Assembly: GCA_910583695.1 (NCBI GenBank)
Contig: CAJTZL010000082.1
Coordinates: forward strand, 1-8,889
DNA: 8,889 nt
Direction: 5' to 3'
From: an uncultured Oscillibacter sp.
Lineage (GTDB): Bacteria > Bacillota > Clostridia > Oscillospirales > Oscillospiraceae
In this document: positions 1-7,363 of the stretch, in pieces
Layout: each line of letters begins with the position of its first letter
Numbering within the stretch: the stretch's first letter is position 1
The notes under the pieces: generated by a model
Seen by the model: only the letters and a program-made list of their open reading frames with translations
Told to the model about the DNA's origin: nothing
The model's database searches: none
Program-made: the position numbers and the translations under genes

Positions 1-1999
1 GTTTAAAGAGCTTTTCCAGCTCGTACCTCGTAATTTTCACCGCCACGGGCCGCCCGTGGGGGCAGTAGCGGACCTCGCCGCTTTGAACCTTGTCTATCAA
101 AGTCCGGAGCTCCTCCGGATCGCTTTTCCAGCCGCCCTTAATAGCGGCCTTGCAGGCCATGGTGTGGAGGAGGCTCTCCCGCCGCTCCGCCGGGGACCGC
201 CCGGTGCGGAGCTTTCCGGCGATTTCCTCCAGGGTGGCCGTCACGTCCTCCGCGTCCAGGTCCGCCGGAATCTCCCGCACCAGCACGGCCCCGCCGCCGA
301 AGTCCTCGCAGGAAAAGCCGAGGGACTCCAGAAGGGGCAGGTGCTCCAGCAGCAGCGCCCCGTCCTCCCGGCTCAGCTCCACGGCGGCGGGGGTCAGCAG
401 GGTCTGGCGCATGGGGGGCTCCAGGGCAGCCTTCAGCCGGTCGAAGTTCACCCGCTCGTGGGCGGCGTGCTTGTCCACCAGCCAGACCTCCCCCGCCTCG
501 CTCTCGCAGACAATGTAGGTCCGCAGCAGCTCCCCGGCAATCCGCCAGGGGGCCTCGCCGGGGGACTCCAGGGTCTCCTGCCCCGGCAGGGGGGCTTCCG
601 CCTGGGGAATGGCGGGGACGAAGGGCCGCGTTTCCGGCAGGACCGGCTCCCGCGAAGGGGCGGGCGCTGCCGGGGGCACGGGTTTCGCCGGGGGGGCGGG
701 GGGCGCTTCCGCCCGCCCGAGGACTGAGGGCGGCGCGTCCTGCCGCAGGGGCGGGAGGGCTCCGCTCCGCCCCAAGGCCGGGCGGGGAGAAGGCGTTTTG
801 GGAAGCGGCGGCGCACTGTCCGACAGCCGGGGGCCGCCCCGCTCCGTGTTCCAGGCGGGAAGGGATGGGGCGGGCCCGGAGGCCGGGGCGGCGGCCTTTG
901 CCCCCTGCTCCCGGTAGGTTTTCGCGTCCATGGTCTGGAAGAAGTCCCCCCGGGGGTTCACGGCTTTTTTCGGCGCCGCTCCGTGAACCGGGGCGGCGGG
1001 GACCGGCCCCCCCTGCTCCGCCAGGGCGTCCAGCACGGTGTGGTACACCGCCTGGAAAACGGCCTGCTCCTGGGCGAACTTCACTTGGGTCTTGGCGGGG
1101 TGAACGTTCACGTCCACTGCCGTCACCGGCAGCGTCACCGCCAGCACGCAGCCGGGGAAACGGCCCTTCATCAGCTGGTTCCGGTAGCCCTCCTCCAGGG
1201 CGGCGGTCAGAAGCTGGGACTTGATGAACCGACCGTTGACGAAGAAGACCTGCATGGCCCGGGAGCCCCGGCCCTGGAGGGGCCGGGTGACAAAGCCCGA
1301 AACCTGCACACCGTCCCCGCCTCCCCTCACGGGGAGGAGGCTCCGGGCGAAGTCCCGGCCCAGGGCGGCGTAAACGGCGGAGTCCAGCCGCCCGTCCCCG
1401 GGGGTGTGGAGGGCCTCCGCGCCGTCCCGGATGAATTTGAAGGACACGTCCGGCCGGGACAGGGCCAGATGCTGCATGAGCCCGCCGGCCGCCGCCGTCT
1501 CGGCGCTGTCCTTTTTCATGAACTTCAGCCGGGCCGGGGTGTTGTAGAAGAGGTCCCGGACCAGGATGGTGGTGCCCTCCGGGGCTCCGGCCGCCTCCAC
1601 CGCCCCGGGGACGCCCCCCTCCAGCCGCAGGAGCGCCCCCTGGGGGTCCTCCCGCCGCCGGGTGCGGATTTCCACCCGGCTGACGGCGGAGACGGCCGCC
1701 AGGGCCTCTCCCCGAAAGCCCAGGGTGCCGATTTTCCCCAGGTCCTCCGGGCCCCGGAGCTTGCTGGTGGCGTGGCGGAGGAAGGCGGCGGGCAGCTCCT
1801 CCGGGGCGACGCCGCAGCCGTTGTCCGTCACCCGGATGAGGCCCATGCCACCCCGGCGGAGCTCCACCACCACGGCGGAGGCGCCTGCGTCCAGGGCGTT
1901 TTCCACCAGCTCCTTCACCACGCTGGCAGGGCGCTCCACCACCTCTCCGGCGGCGATGAGGTCCGCCACGTGGGCGGGCAGCTGCTGAATATGGGGCAT
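1..1999 (-). CDS. mutL: DNA mismatch repair protein MutL (3' end cut by window edge)
   Basis: MutL couples MutS mismatch recognition to strand removal; in bacteria without MutH it is itself a nicking endonuclease. 666 codons are visible and the stop lies just outside. The N-terminal GHKL ATPase is clear: IAAGEVVERPASVVKELVEN (residues 15-34) with E30 and N34 matching E. coli E29/N33, then the FRGEAL motif and DVNVHPAK near 296-303. A long Pro/Ala-rich linker (roughly 330-480) leads to the C-terminal domain with endonuclease and zinc motifs: DKHAAHERVNFD (509-520), MACKAAIK (C616) and CPHGRP (646-651). It ends ELEKLFK, close to the family's usual terminus. I checked that the start, the 300 region, 509-520, C616 and CPHGRP are all in one frame, so no net frameshift. 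The ATG at 1999 has AAAGGAGG 7 nt upstream. It is last in the run, 33 bp after the AEC permease. Slightly odd: D520 where the consensus has Glu. Confidence 0.97.
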   Translation of the reverse strand, partial: MPHIQQLPAHVADLIAAGEVVERPASVVKELVENALDAGASAVVVELRRGGMGLIRVTDNGCGVAPEELPAAFLRHATSKLRGPEDLGKIGTLGFRGEALAAVSAVSRVEIRTRRREDPQGALLRLEGGVPGAVEAAGAPEGTTILVRDLFYNTPARLKFMKKDSAETAAAGGLMQHLALSRPDVSFKFIRDGAEALHTPGDGRLDSAVYAALGRDFARSLLPVRGGGDGVQVSGFVTRPLQGRGSRAMQVFFVNGRFIKSQLLTAALEEGYRNQLMKGRFPGCVLAVTLPVTAVDVNVHPAKTQVKFAQEQAVFQAVYHTVLDALAEQGGPVPAAPVHGAAPKKAVNPRGDFFQTMDAKTYREQGAKAAAPASGPAPSLPAWNTERGGPRLSDSAPPLPKTPSPRPALGRSGALPPLRQDAPPSVLGRAEAPPAPPAKPVPPAAPAPSREPVLPETRPFVPAIPQAEAPLPGQETLESPGEAPWRIAGELLRTYIVCESEAGEVWLVDKHAAHERVNFDRLKAALEPPMRQTLLTPAAVELSREDGALLLEHLPLLESLGFSCEDFGGGAVLVREIPADLDAEDVTATLEEIAGKLRTGRSPAERRESLLHTMACKAAIKGGWKSDPEELRTLIDKVQSGEVRYCPHGRPVAVKITRYELEKLFK

Positions 2000-2006
2000 G
2001 GGGCTT

Positions 2007-2014
2007 CCTCCTTT
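2007..2014 (-). promoter_or_regulatory. Strong ribosome binding site for mutL
   Basis: Minus strand reads AAAGGAGG, 7 nt before the mutL ATG, inside the 33-bp gap after the permease stop. It fixes the start at 1999 and suggests mutL is translated independently of the preceding gene. Confidence 0.85.
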
Positions 2015-2032
2015 CCGGGGGCGGGCGGCCTG

Positions 2033-2944
2033 TCAAAGCAGAGATGCCGCAAGAATGGGGATGGTGACGATGGAGGCCAGGGTGGAGACGAAGGTGATCT
2101 GGGCCATGCACTCTGCGTCCCCGCCGTACTCCATGCAGAGCAGGGACCCGTTCATCGCCGTGGGCATGGCCATCTGGATGACGGCCACCCCCAGGATCAG
2201 GGGCTCGGTCCCCATCCGGCGGAGGAGGAGGCACAAGACCGCAGGCAGCACCAGCAGCCGGACCGCCGTCAGAATCCAAAGCCGCGGGGACGCCAGCATC
2301 CGCCCCAGGGGAATCCCTGCCAGCAGGGACCCCACAAACAGCAGCGACAACGGCACCGTGATGTTTCCCATGAAGTTCAGCGCCTCCCCCACCACCGCCG
2401 GGGGCCGCAGCCGGAGCAGGGCCAGCCCCAGTGCCAGGGCGGACGCCAGGACGCAGGGGGAGAGCATCTGCCGGAGGCTGAACCGCTTCGCCCCGGTGAG
2501 CAGCAGCGGCCCCAGGGTGAAGGTCATCAGGTTGAAGGGCAGGACCAGAATCACGGCGTAAAACAAGGCCTCCGCCCCGAAGAGGGCCGTCACCACCGGG
2601 TAGCCGATGAAGGCCACATTGGGAAAGGCCAGCGTGTAACGCCACACGCCCTGCTGTCCCGGCGTGCCCCCCAGCAGGGGCGGGACCGCCAGGACGAAGG
2701 CAAATTCCAGGCAGTAAAACACCACCGCCACCCCCAGGGTTCCCAGCACGACGGAGGTCTCCGGCAGGGCGTCCCCCGTGCAGACAGAGCCCAGGAGCAT
2801 GGCGGGCAGGGTCAGGCAGAGCAGCAGCTTGGAAATCTTCTGGTCCGTTTCTCCCCCCAGTATCCCCAGGCGGTTGGCCGTAAAGCCCATGGCAATGGTG
2901 AACAGCAGCACCAGCATTTCCGTGAGGGTATCAAAAAAGCTCAT
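2033..2944 (-). CDS. AEC-family (auxin efflux carrier-like) permease
   Basis: Integral membrane protein of 303 aa, the usual length for bacterial AEC (PF03547) transporters, which export or exchange organic acids or related solutes. Hydrophobic segments run through almost the whole chain, starting at residues 8-22 and about eight to ten in all. Family-like stretches are LAFPNVAFIGYPV (105-117), GNITVPLSLLFVGSLL (193-208) and IQMAMPTAMN (256-265), with Asn/Pro breaks in the helices typical of this fold. The TGA stop lies 33 bp before mutL; the ATG lies 45 bp after the CPBP gene stop, with a modest GGGAAAGAAG ribosome site. The substrate cannot be read from the sequence: malate, lactate and similar acids are known for relatives. 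Placement between mutS and mutL is positional; no functional link to repair is evident. Confidence 0.88.
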   Translation of the reverse strand: MSFFDTLTEMLVLLFTIAMGFTANRLGILGGETDQKISKLLLCLTLPAMLLGSVCTGDALPETSVVLGTLGVAVVFYCLEFAFVLAVPPLLGGTPGQQGVWRYTLAFPNVAFIGYPVVTALFGAEALFYAVILVLPFNLMTFTLGPLLLTGAKRFSLRQMLSPCVLASALALGLALLRLRPPAVVGEALNFMGNITVPLSLLFVGSLLAGIPLGRMLASPRLWILTAVRLLVLPAVLCLLLRRMGTEPLILGVAVIQMAMPTAMNGSLLCMEYGGDAECMAQITFVSTLASIVTIPILAASLL

Positions 2945-2989
2945 GACAAAACTTCTTTCCCAGGGACTCCGCGCCCCCGCAGGTATTGC

Positions 2990-3700
2990 TTATATGCGCT
3001 CCGCCAGGGCGGACAGGGCGTTGACCCCCGCGTGGAGGCCGAAGGAGGCCCAGAGGGTCCCGGAGTGCTCATAGGCCCAGGTCAGCACCAGCCCGGGAAT
3101 CAGGTACTGGGCCATCCAGAGAAAATAGGCCGGGTCCCGGCCCGCCACGGCGAACTGCCACACGTGGACCAGGGCGAAGAGGGCGCAGCTGGCGGCGTAG
3201 GCCAGGAGGCGGCTGCGCTCCTTCAGCCCGCCGAAGACCAGCCCCCGGAACAGCGTCTCCTCCACAAAGGGGGCCAGGAACACCAGAATCAGCAGCGTCA
3301 TGTGAGGGGCGCTTCCCGTCCGGGCGGAGATGGCGGAGTCGTTGAGGTTTCCGGAGCGGTCCACGAAGATGCGCCCCAGCCGGGCCGCCAGCTCGCAGAG
3401 GCCGTAATGAGCCACCAGGCCGACGGCCGCCGTTTTGAGGGTGAGGCCCGGGTCGTCCAGGAAGCGGCGGGTGGAGGTCCCCAGGAGATGGTGGAAGAGG
3501 ATGGCCGTCACGGCGAAGAGACCGTAGTAATACACCGCGCCGTACAGCTCCCCGGAAATCCGCCGTCCCAGCAGCTCCCCCGCCAGATGCCGGGCAGGCT
3601 CCGCCGCCAGGGGCAGGAGGAGCAGGTAAAACACAAAGAAGATCGTGCCGCCGAACCGCTCCAGGTTCGTCAGTCCGGCGGAGGGTCGTTTCTTAGCCAT
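2990..3700 (-). CDS. CPBP-family intramembrane protein (CAAX-protease/Abi-like)
   Basis: A 236-aa multi-pass membrane protein. The three CPBP (PF02517) motifs are present and in order: EETLFRG with E147, E148 and R152; FALVH with F175 and H179; HAGVN with H223 and N227. These residues form the glutamyl-type active site of Rce1-like intramembrane proteases. Bacterial members act in peptide maturation, bacteriocin self-immunity or protein anchoring, and many are uncharacterised. Hydrophobic segments include residues 18-32, 54-70, 133-146, 164-180 and 193-209. The ATG is 10 bp after the mutS stop, and its ribosome site (AAGGGG) overlaps that TGA, so translational coupling to mutS is likely. Motifs are intact, so it is probably active; the substrate is unknown. 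Confidence 0.87.
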   Translation of the reverse strand: MAKKRPSAGLTNLERFGGTIFFVFYLLLLPLAAEPARHLAGELLGRRISGELYGAVYYYGLFAVTAILFHHLLGTSTRRFLDDPGLTLKTAAVGLVAHYGLCELAARLGRIFVDRSGNLNDSAISARTGSAPHMTLLILVFLAPFVEETLFRGLVFGGLKERSRLLAYAASCALFALVHVWQFAVAGRDPAYFLWMAQYLIPGLVLTWAYEHSGTLWASFGLHAGVNALSALAERI

Positions 3701-3710
3701 AGCCGCCCCT

Positions 3711-6326
3711 TCATGTCAGTTTTTGTTTCAGCTCGTACAAAAGGCTCATGGCCTCAATGGGGGTCAGCGTGTCCGGCTGGCAGCGGCGCAGGGCCTCCAG
3801 TACCTCTCCCTCGCCCATGGAGCCCAGGGAGACCTGCTCCGCCTCCCGCCGGGGGGCGGCACAAGGGACCCCGCCCGCCGCCTCCAGCTCCTCCAGCTCC
3901 TCCAGCACCTGCCGGGCCCGCTGGAGCACCTTCTCCGGCAGGCCTGCCAGCTTCGCCACCTCGATGCCGTAGCTCCGGTCCGCCCCGCCGGGGAGAATCT
4001 TGCGCAGGAAGATGATCTCCTCCCCCCGGGTCCGCACGGCGATGTTGTAATTCGCGGCCCCCGGAAGGACGTTCTCCAGCTCCGTCAGCTCGTGGTAGTG
4101 TGTGGCGAAGAGGGTCTTGGCCCCCAGGGTTCTGGGGTTTGCGCAGTGCTCCAGCACCGCCCGGGCGATGCTCATGCCGTCAAAGGTGGAGGTGCCCCGG
4201 CCGATCTCGTCCAGAATCAGCAAAGAGCGCCTTGTGGCGCAGCGGAGGATGTCCGCCACCTCCGTCATCTCCACCATGAAGGTGGACTGCCCGGCGGAGA
4301 GGTCGTCGCTGGCCCCCACCCGGGTGAAGATCCGGTCCACCACGCCGATGCGGGCGCGGGAGGCGGGGACAAAGCTGCCCATCTGGGCCAGGAGGACCGT
4401 CAGGGCCACCTGGCGCATGTAGGTGGACTTGCCCGCCATGTTGGGGCCTGTGAGAATGGCCACCCGGTTTTCCTTCTCCCCCAGGAAGGTGTCGTTGGGG
4501 ACGAAGAGGCTGTCCTTGAGGACCCGCTCCACCACCGGATGGCGGCCCTCCCGAATCTCAATGACCCCGGATTCGTCCACGTCCGGGCGGCAGTAGTGGT
4601 TCCGCACCGCCACGGCGGCCAGGGACGCCAGGGCATCCGCCTCCGCCACGGCCCCGGCGGTCTTCAAGACCCGGCCGGAAGCGGCGGAAATCTCCTGGCG
4701 GAGCCGGGTGAAGAGCTCGTACTCCAGGGCCACCACTCGGTCGGAGGCGGTGAGGATGGAGTTTTCCAGCTCCTTGAGCTCCTGGGTGATGTACCGCTCT
4801 GCTCCCGCCAGGGTCTGCTTGCGGATATAGGTCTCCGGCACCTCCCCCTTGTAGCTGTTGGAAATCTCGATGGTGTAGCCGAAGACCTTGTTGTACTTGA
4901 TTTTCAGGGTCCGGATGCCGGTGCGCTCCCGCTCCCGGGCCTCCATCTCGGGGATGACCCCTTTGCCGCTTTTCAAAATGTGCCGGAGCCGGTCCACCTC
5001 CGGGTGGAAGCCGTCCCGGATCAGATCCCCCTCCCGGACGGAGAAGGGGGGCTCGTCGCAGATGGTCTCGGCGATGCGCCTGCCCAGGTCCTCCAGGGTG
5101 TCCAGCTCCTCCGAGAGCTCCGAGAGGCGCCGGTCCGAAAAGGCCGCCAGCCGGTTTCGAATCTCCGGCAGCTTCTCAATGGCGGACCGCAGGGCGGCCA
5201 GGTCCCGCCCCCCGGCGGAGCCGTAGACAATGCGGCCGATGAGCCGCTCCATGTCCCCCAGGCCGCTGAGGGCGGCGATGAGCTCCTCCCGGTCGATGGT
5301 CCGCTCCACCAGGGCCGCCACGGCCCCGTTTCGCCGGGTGATGGCGGCCACGTTCAAAAGGGGCCGCTCCAGCCAGCTGCGGAGACACCGGCCTCCCATG
5401 GAGGTCTGGGTCCGGTCCAGCACCCAGAGGAGACTCCCCTTTTTCTCCTTGCCCCGCATGGTGGCGGTCAGCTCCAGGTTCCGCCGCGCCGTCAGGTCCA
5501 GCTCCATGAACCGGCCCTGCTCGTAGTAGTCCAGGTCGTTGATGTAGGAGAGGTCCGTCTTCTGAGTCTCGTATAAGTAATGCAGCAGGCCCCCCAGGGC
5601 CATGGCGGCGGCGGGCACGGCGGCGGGGAGCCGGTTCCAGGCCTCCTCACCGAACTGCCGGCGGATGCTCCGCTCCGCCTCCGGCAGGAGGAAGGGCCGC
5701 TCCCCGGCGCGCTCCACCCGGCAGCGGAACTTCTCCCCCAGGGCGGACACCAGGGCCGCCTCGGAAGCGGCCCCGTCGTTCAGCACCGCCTCGGCGGGAG
5801 AGAAGCGGCCCAGCTCGTTGACGATATGCTCCACCCGGTCCTTCCCGGTGAAGGAGGTGAGGTGGGCCCGGCCGGTGGTGACGTCGCAGAAGGCGGCTCC
5901 GGCGGACCGGGAATCGGCGTAGACGGCGCAGAGGAAGTTGCTGGCCTTCTCGTCCAGGCAGGCCGTGTCGGTGACGGTCCCCGGCGTGACCACCCGGATG
6001 ATGTCCCGCTTCACCAGCCCCTTGGCGGCGGCGGGGTCCTCCAGCTGTTCGCAGATGGCCACCTTGTAGCCCTTGGCAATGAGCCGGGCAATGTAGCTCT
6101 CGCTGGCGTGGTAGGGGATGCCGCACATGGGAATCTGCTCGTCCTCGGGCTTTGCCCGCTTCCCCTTGTCCCGGCTGGTGAGGGTCAAATCCAGCTCCCG
6201 GGAGGCAAGCCGGGCGTCCTCGGCGAACATCTCGTAAAAATCGCCCAGGCGGAAGAACAAAATGGAGTCCGGGTTCTGCTCCTTGATCTCCAGGTACTGC
6301 TTCATCATGGGGGTCAGCTCTGCCAT
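3711..6326 (-). CDS. mutS: DNA mismatch repair ATPase MutS
   Basis: Recognises base mismatches and small loops, then recruits MutL. It is 871 aa, against roughly 850-860 in E. coli and B. subtilis. The N-terminal mismatch-binding motif GDFYEMF places F30 and E32 where E. coli has the F36/E38 wedge. The connector and lever/clamp domains follow (for example IKYNKVFGYTIEI, about 476-488). The C-terminal ABC ATPase has Walker A GPNMAGKST (627-635), STFMVEM (681-687), Walker B LLILDEIGRGTSTFDG with D706/E707, and ATHYHE (741-746). The tail SLLYELKQKL matches other MutS ends. A GAGGT ribosome site lies 5 nt before the ATG. The upstream MBL gene stops 34 bp away and the downstream CPBP gene starts after 10 bp, so it sits mid-operon. 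No defect seen: a canonical repair MutS (MutS1), not MutS2, which carries a Smr domain. Confidence 0.98.
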   Translation of the reverse strand: MAELTPMMKQYLEIKEQNPDSILFFRLGDFYEMFAEDARLASRELDLTLTSRDKGKRAKPEDEQIPMCGIPYHASESYIARLIAKGYKVAICEQLEDPAAAKGLVKRDIIRVVTPGTVTDTACLDEKASNFLCAVYADSRSAGAAFCDVTTGRAHLTSFTGKDRVEHIVNELGRFSPAEAVLNDGAASEAALVSALGEKFRCRVERAGERPFLLPEAERSIRRQFGEEAWNRLPAAVPAAAMALGGLLHYLYETQKTDLSYINDLDYYEQGRFMELDLTARRNLELTATMRGKEKKGSLLWVLDRTQTSMGGRCLRSWLERPLLNVAAITRRNGAVAALVERTIDREELIAALSGLGDMERLIGRIVYGSAGGRDLAALRSAIEKLPEIRNRLAAFSDRRLSELSEELDTLEDLGRRIAETICDEPPFSVREGDLIRDGFHPEVDRLRHILKSGKGVIPEMEARERERTGIRTLKIKYNKVFGYTIEISNSYKGEVPETYIRKQTLAGAERYITQELKELENSILTASDRVVALEYELFTRLRQEISAASGRVLKTAGAVAEADALASLAAVAVRNHYCRPDVDESGVIEIREGRHPVVERVLKDSLFVPNDTFLGEKENRVAILTGPNMAGKSTYMRQVALTVLLAQMGSFVPASRARIGVVDRIFTRVGASDDLSAGQSTFMVEMTEVADILRCATRRSLLILDEIGRGTSTFDGMSIARAVLEHCANPRTLGAKTLFATHYHELTELENVLPGAANYNIAVRTRGEEIIFLRKILPGGADRSYGIEVAKLAGLPEKVLQRARQVLEELEELEAAGGVPCAAPRREAEQVSLGSMGEGEVLEALRRCQPDTLTPIEAMSLLYELKQKLT

Positions 6327-6360
6327 GTGATACCTCGTTTCTCTCTATGGGGCATGGGGC

Positions 6361-7188
6361 CTACAGCTCCGCCGACGCGCCGCAGTCCATGGGCCGCAGG
6401 CGGTCCCCCAGGGTCTCCCGGAGCCGTTCATAGGCCCAGTCTCCGGTGCAGTGCCCGGTGTAATAAATCGTATTCCCCCGGTGCAGCTCCTCCGCCGTGG
6501 CGCGAAGCAGCGCCTCCGCCTCCGGCGCTCCCGGCTTCAGCTCAAAGAGGTGGAAGCCGCCGAACACCACGTCGGGCCTCCGCCCCAGCCGCCGCTCCGC
6601 CGCCCGGAGGGTGTTTACAATGCCCAGGTGCCCGCATCCGGCCAGGAGCACCGCCTTTCCGTCCTCCTCCGCCAGCAGGTGCTGCTCGTGGGCGAAGCCG
6701 TCGGGGCGGAAGCCCTCCCCGGTCCGCTCCTGGAGCTTGGGGGCCGCGGCCCGGAGGGCGGGGTCGTCCTCCACGCCGGAAAACAGCGTCAGCCCATCGC
6801 CCAGGGCCTCCCGGGCCCCGGTGAAGACAAACCGGCCCTTCAGGGCGTCCGGCTCCGGCGGCAGGCCGATGTAGCTGGGCTCCTGCCCCGGGAGGACGGC
6901 GTAATAGGCCCCCAGGGCCTCCCGGCGGAGGTAAATCTTCGCCCTGGCGTTGACGGCGCAGAAGGCCGCCAGCCCGCCGCCGTGGTCGGAGTGCCCGTGG
7001 GAGAGCACGGCGGTATCCACGGCGGAAAGGTCGACGCCCAGGGCCCGGGCGTTTTCCAGGAAGGAGGCGTCGGGCCCCATGTCGAAGAGGACCCTGCGCC
7101 CCGCCGCTTCCAGATAGAGGGAGAGCCCCCGGGCGGCGGCAAGGCCGGGGCGGCTGGAGGTGTTTTCCAGCAGGGTAATGATTTTCAT
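6361..7188 (-). CDS. Metallo-beta-lactamase-fold metal hydrolase (COG1237-like)
   Basis: A 275-aa soluble protein. The metal-binding signature is SHGHSDHGGGL with H64, H66, D68 and H69; further ligand candidates are H187 in GCGHLGIVN and H246 in YYTGHCTG. FDMG (35-38) takes the place of the usual FDTG strand. The late YTGHCTG motif and the single-domain size resemble COG1237, the group including archaeal proteins annotated as dihydropterin ribofuranosylaminobenzene phosphate synthase; bacterial members have no agreed substrate, so I assign none. The frame is open to an upstream ATG at 7296 that would add 36 residues, but I prefer 7188 because AGGAGG lies 6 nt before it and the extension is Pro/Arg-rich and covers a promoter region. 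It is first in the probable MBL-mutS-CPBP-AEC-mutL operon. Confidence 0.87.
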   Translation of the reverse strand: MKIITLLENTSSRPGLAAARGLSLYLEAAGRRVLFDMGPDASFLENARALGVDLSAVDTAVLSHGHSDHGGGLAAFCAVNARAKIYLRREALGAYYAVLPGQEPSYIGLPPEPDALKGRFVFTGAREALGDGLTLFSGVEDDPALRAAAPKLQERTGEGFRPDGFAHEQHLLAEEDGKAVLLAGCGHLGIVNTLRAAERRLGRRPDVVFGGFHLFELKPGAPEAEALLRATAEELHRGNTIYYTGHCTGDWAYERLRETLGDRLRPMDCGASAEL

Positions 7189-7194
7189 GGGGAA

Positions 7195-7200
7195 CCTCCT
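7195..7200 (-). promoter_or_regulatory. Ribosome binding site deciding the MBL-fold gene start
   Basis: Minus strand AGGAGG followed by 6 nt and ATG at 7188, an ideal arrangement. It argues against the longer in-frame start at 7296. Confidence 0.85.
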
Positions 7201-7215
7201 GGCTGTGGATTCAAG

Positions 7216-7238
7216 CCGCCCCTTGACAGCGGGGGCGG
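7216..7238. repeat. Perfect 7-bp inverted repeat around the -35 box
   Basis: CCGCCCC (7216-7222) and GGGGCGG (7232-7238) are perfect complements separated by 9 nt that include TTGACA. No T-run follows on either strand, so it is not an obvious terminator. It could be a regulator site on the promoter below, or a hairpin in the leader of the MBL-mutS operon mRNA. Function is inference. Confidence 0.5.
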
Positions 7239-7251
7239 TGTTGGGTATAAT
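7223..7251 (+). promoter_or_regulatory. Perfect-consensus housekeeping promoter (antisense RNA)
   Basis: TTGACA (7223-7228), a 17-bp spacer and TATAAT (7246-7251) match the sigma-70/sigma-A consensus at every hexamer position. The expected transcription start is near 7258, reading right, away from the MBL gene and towards the 3' end of the oppositely oriented small peptide gene. There is no plausible plus-strand gene before the terminator at 7523-7548, so the product is most likely a non-coding RNA. Confidence 0.85.
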
Positions 7252-7263
7252 AGGGGCAGGAGA

Positions 7264-7295
7264 GCGGTCAGCCGGTGGCAGCCGGTTGGCGGTCA
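7264..7295 (+). repeat. Nested short direct repeats at the antisense RNA 5' end
   Basis: GCGGTCA occurs at 7264-7270 and 7289-7295, bracketing two copies of GCCGGT (7271-7276 and 7281-7286) ten bases apart. One-helical-turn spacing could suit a DNA-binding protein, or the element may only be structure in the RNA. Short and GC-rich, so chance is possible. Confidence 0.35.
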
Positions 7296-7304
7296 ATCGT
7301 CTAA

Positions 7305-7319
7305 CAAGTTTATAGCTTG
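7305..7319. repeat. Imperfect palindrome CAAGTTTATAGCTTG
   Basis: CAAG and CTTG arms with a near-symmetric centre, just left of the larger hairpin. It could form a small stem in the RNA of either strand. No function assigned. Confidence 0.35.
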
Positions 7320-7363
7320 AGAAATTGCCGCTTCTTGCTGTTACTGGGGGGCGGTTATTTCTT
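7319..7363 (+). other. RNA hairpin overlapping the toxin stop codon
   Basis: Arms 7319-7331 and 7351-7363 pair over 13 positions with a 19-nt loop. In the plus-strand RNA there is one U-U mismatch and two G-U pairs; in the minus-strand RNA those positions become A-A, A-C and C-A mismatches. The fold therefore suits the plus-strand (antisense) transcript better. The 3' arm is U-rich (UUAUUUCUUC) but no clean U-tract follows, so it is either a weak terminator or a stabilising/recognition stem. Confidence 0.6.

Noticed and set aside
138..2645. Minus-strand open frame of about 835 codons in another frame over mutL and the permease
   Set aside because: Its Pro/Gly/Arg-rich translation has no domain, while the mutL frame carries every family motif through the same DNA.
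983..4015. Plus-strand open frame of about 1010 codons
   Set aside because: It lies antisense to mutL, the AEC gene and the CPBP gene. Its Gly/Gln/His-rich translation is the typical shadow of GC-rich genes; no ribosome site or family motif.
3645..6824. Long plus-strand frames opposite mutS and the MBL gene
   Set aside because: Complement-strand shadows; the minus frames encode unmistakable MutS and MBL-fold proteins.
7245..7252. TATTAT on the minus strand as the -10 of the MBL-mutS operon
   Set aside because: It is merely the complement of the plus-strand TATAAT, and no acceptable -35 lies 15-18 bp upstream. The operon promoter remains unidentified.
7189..7296. N-terminal extension of the MBL-fold protein to an ATG at 7296
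   Set aside because: The added 36 residues are low-complexity and would read through the promoter and repeats; AGGAGG sits ideally before 7188.
7319..7363. Hairpin as a classical intrinsic terminator of the toxin mRNA
   Set aside because: In the minus direction the stem has mismatches and is followed by CAAGC, not a U-run.
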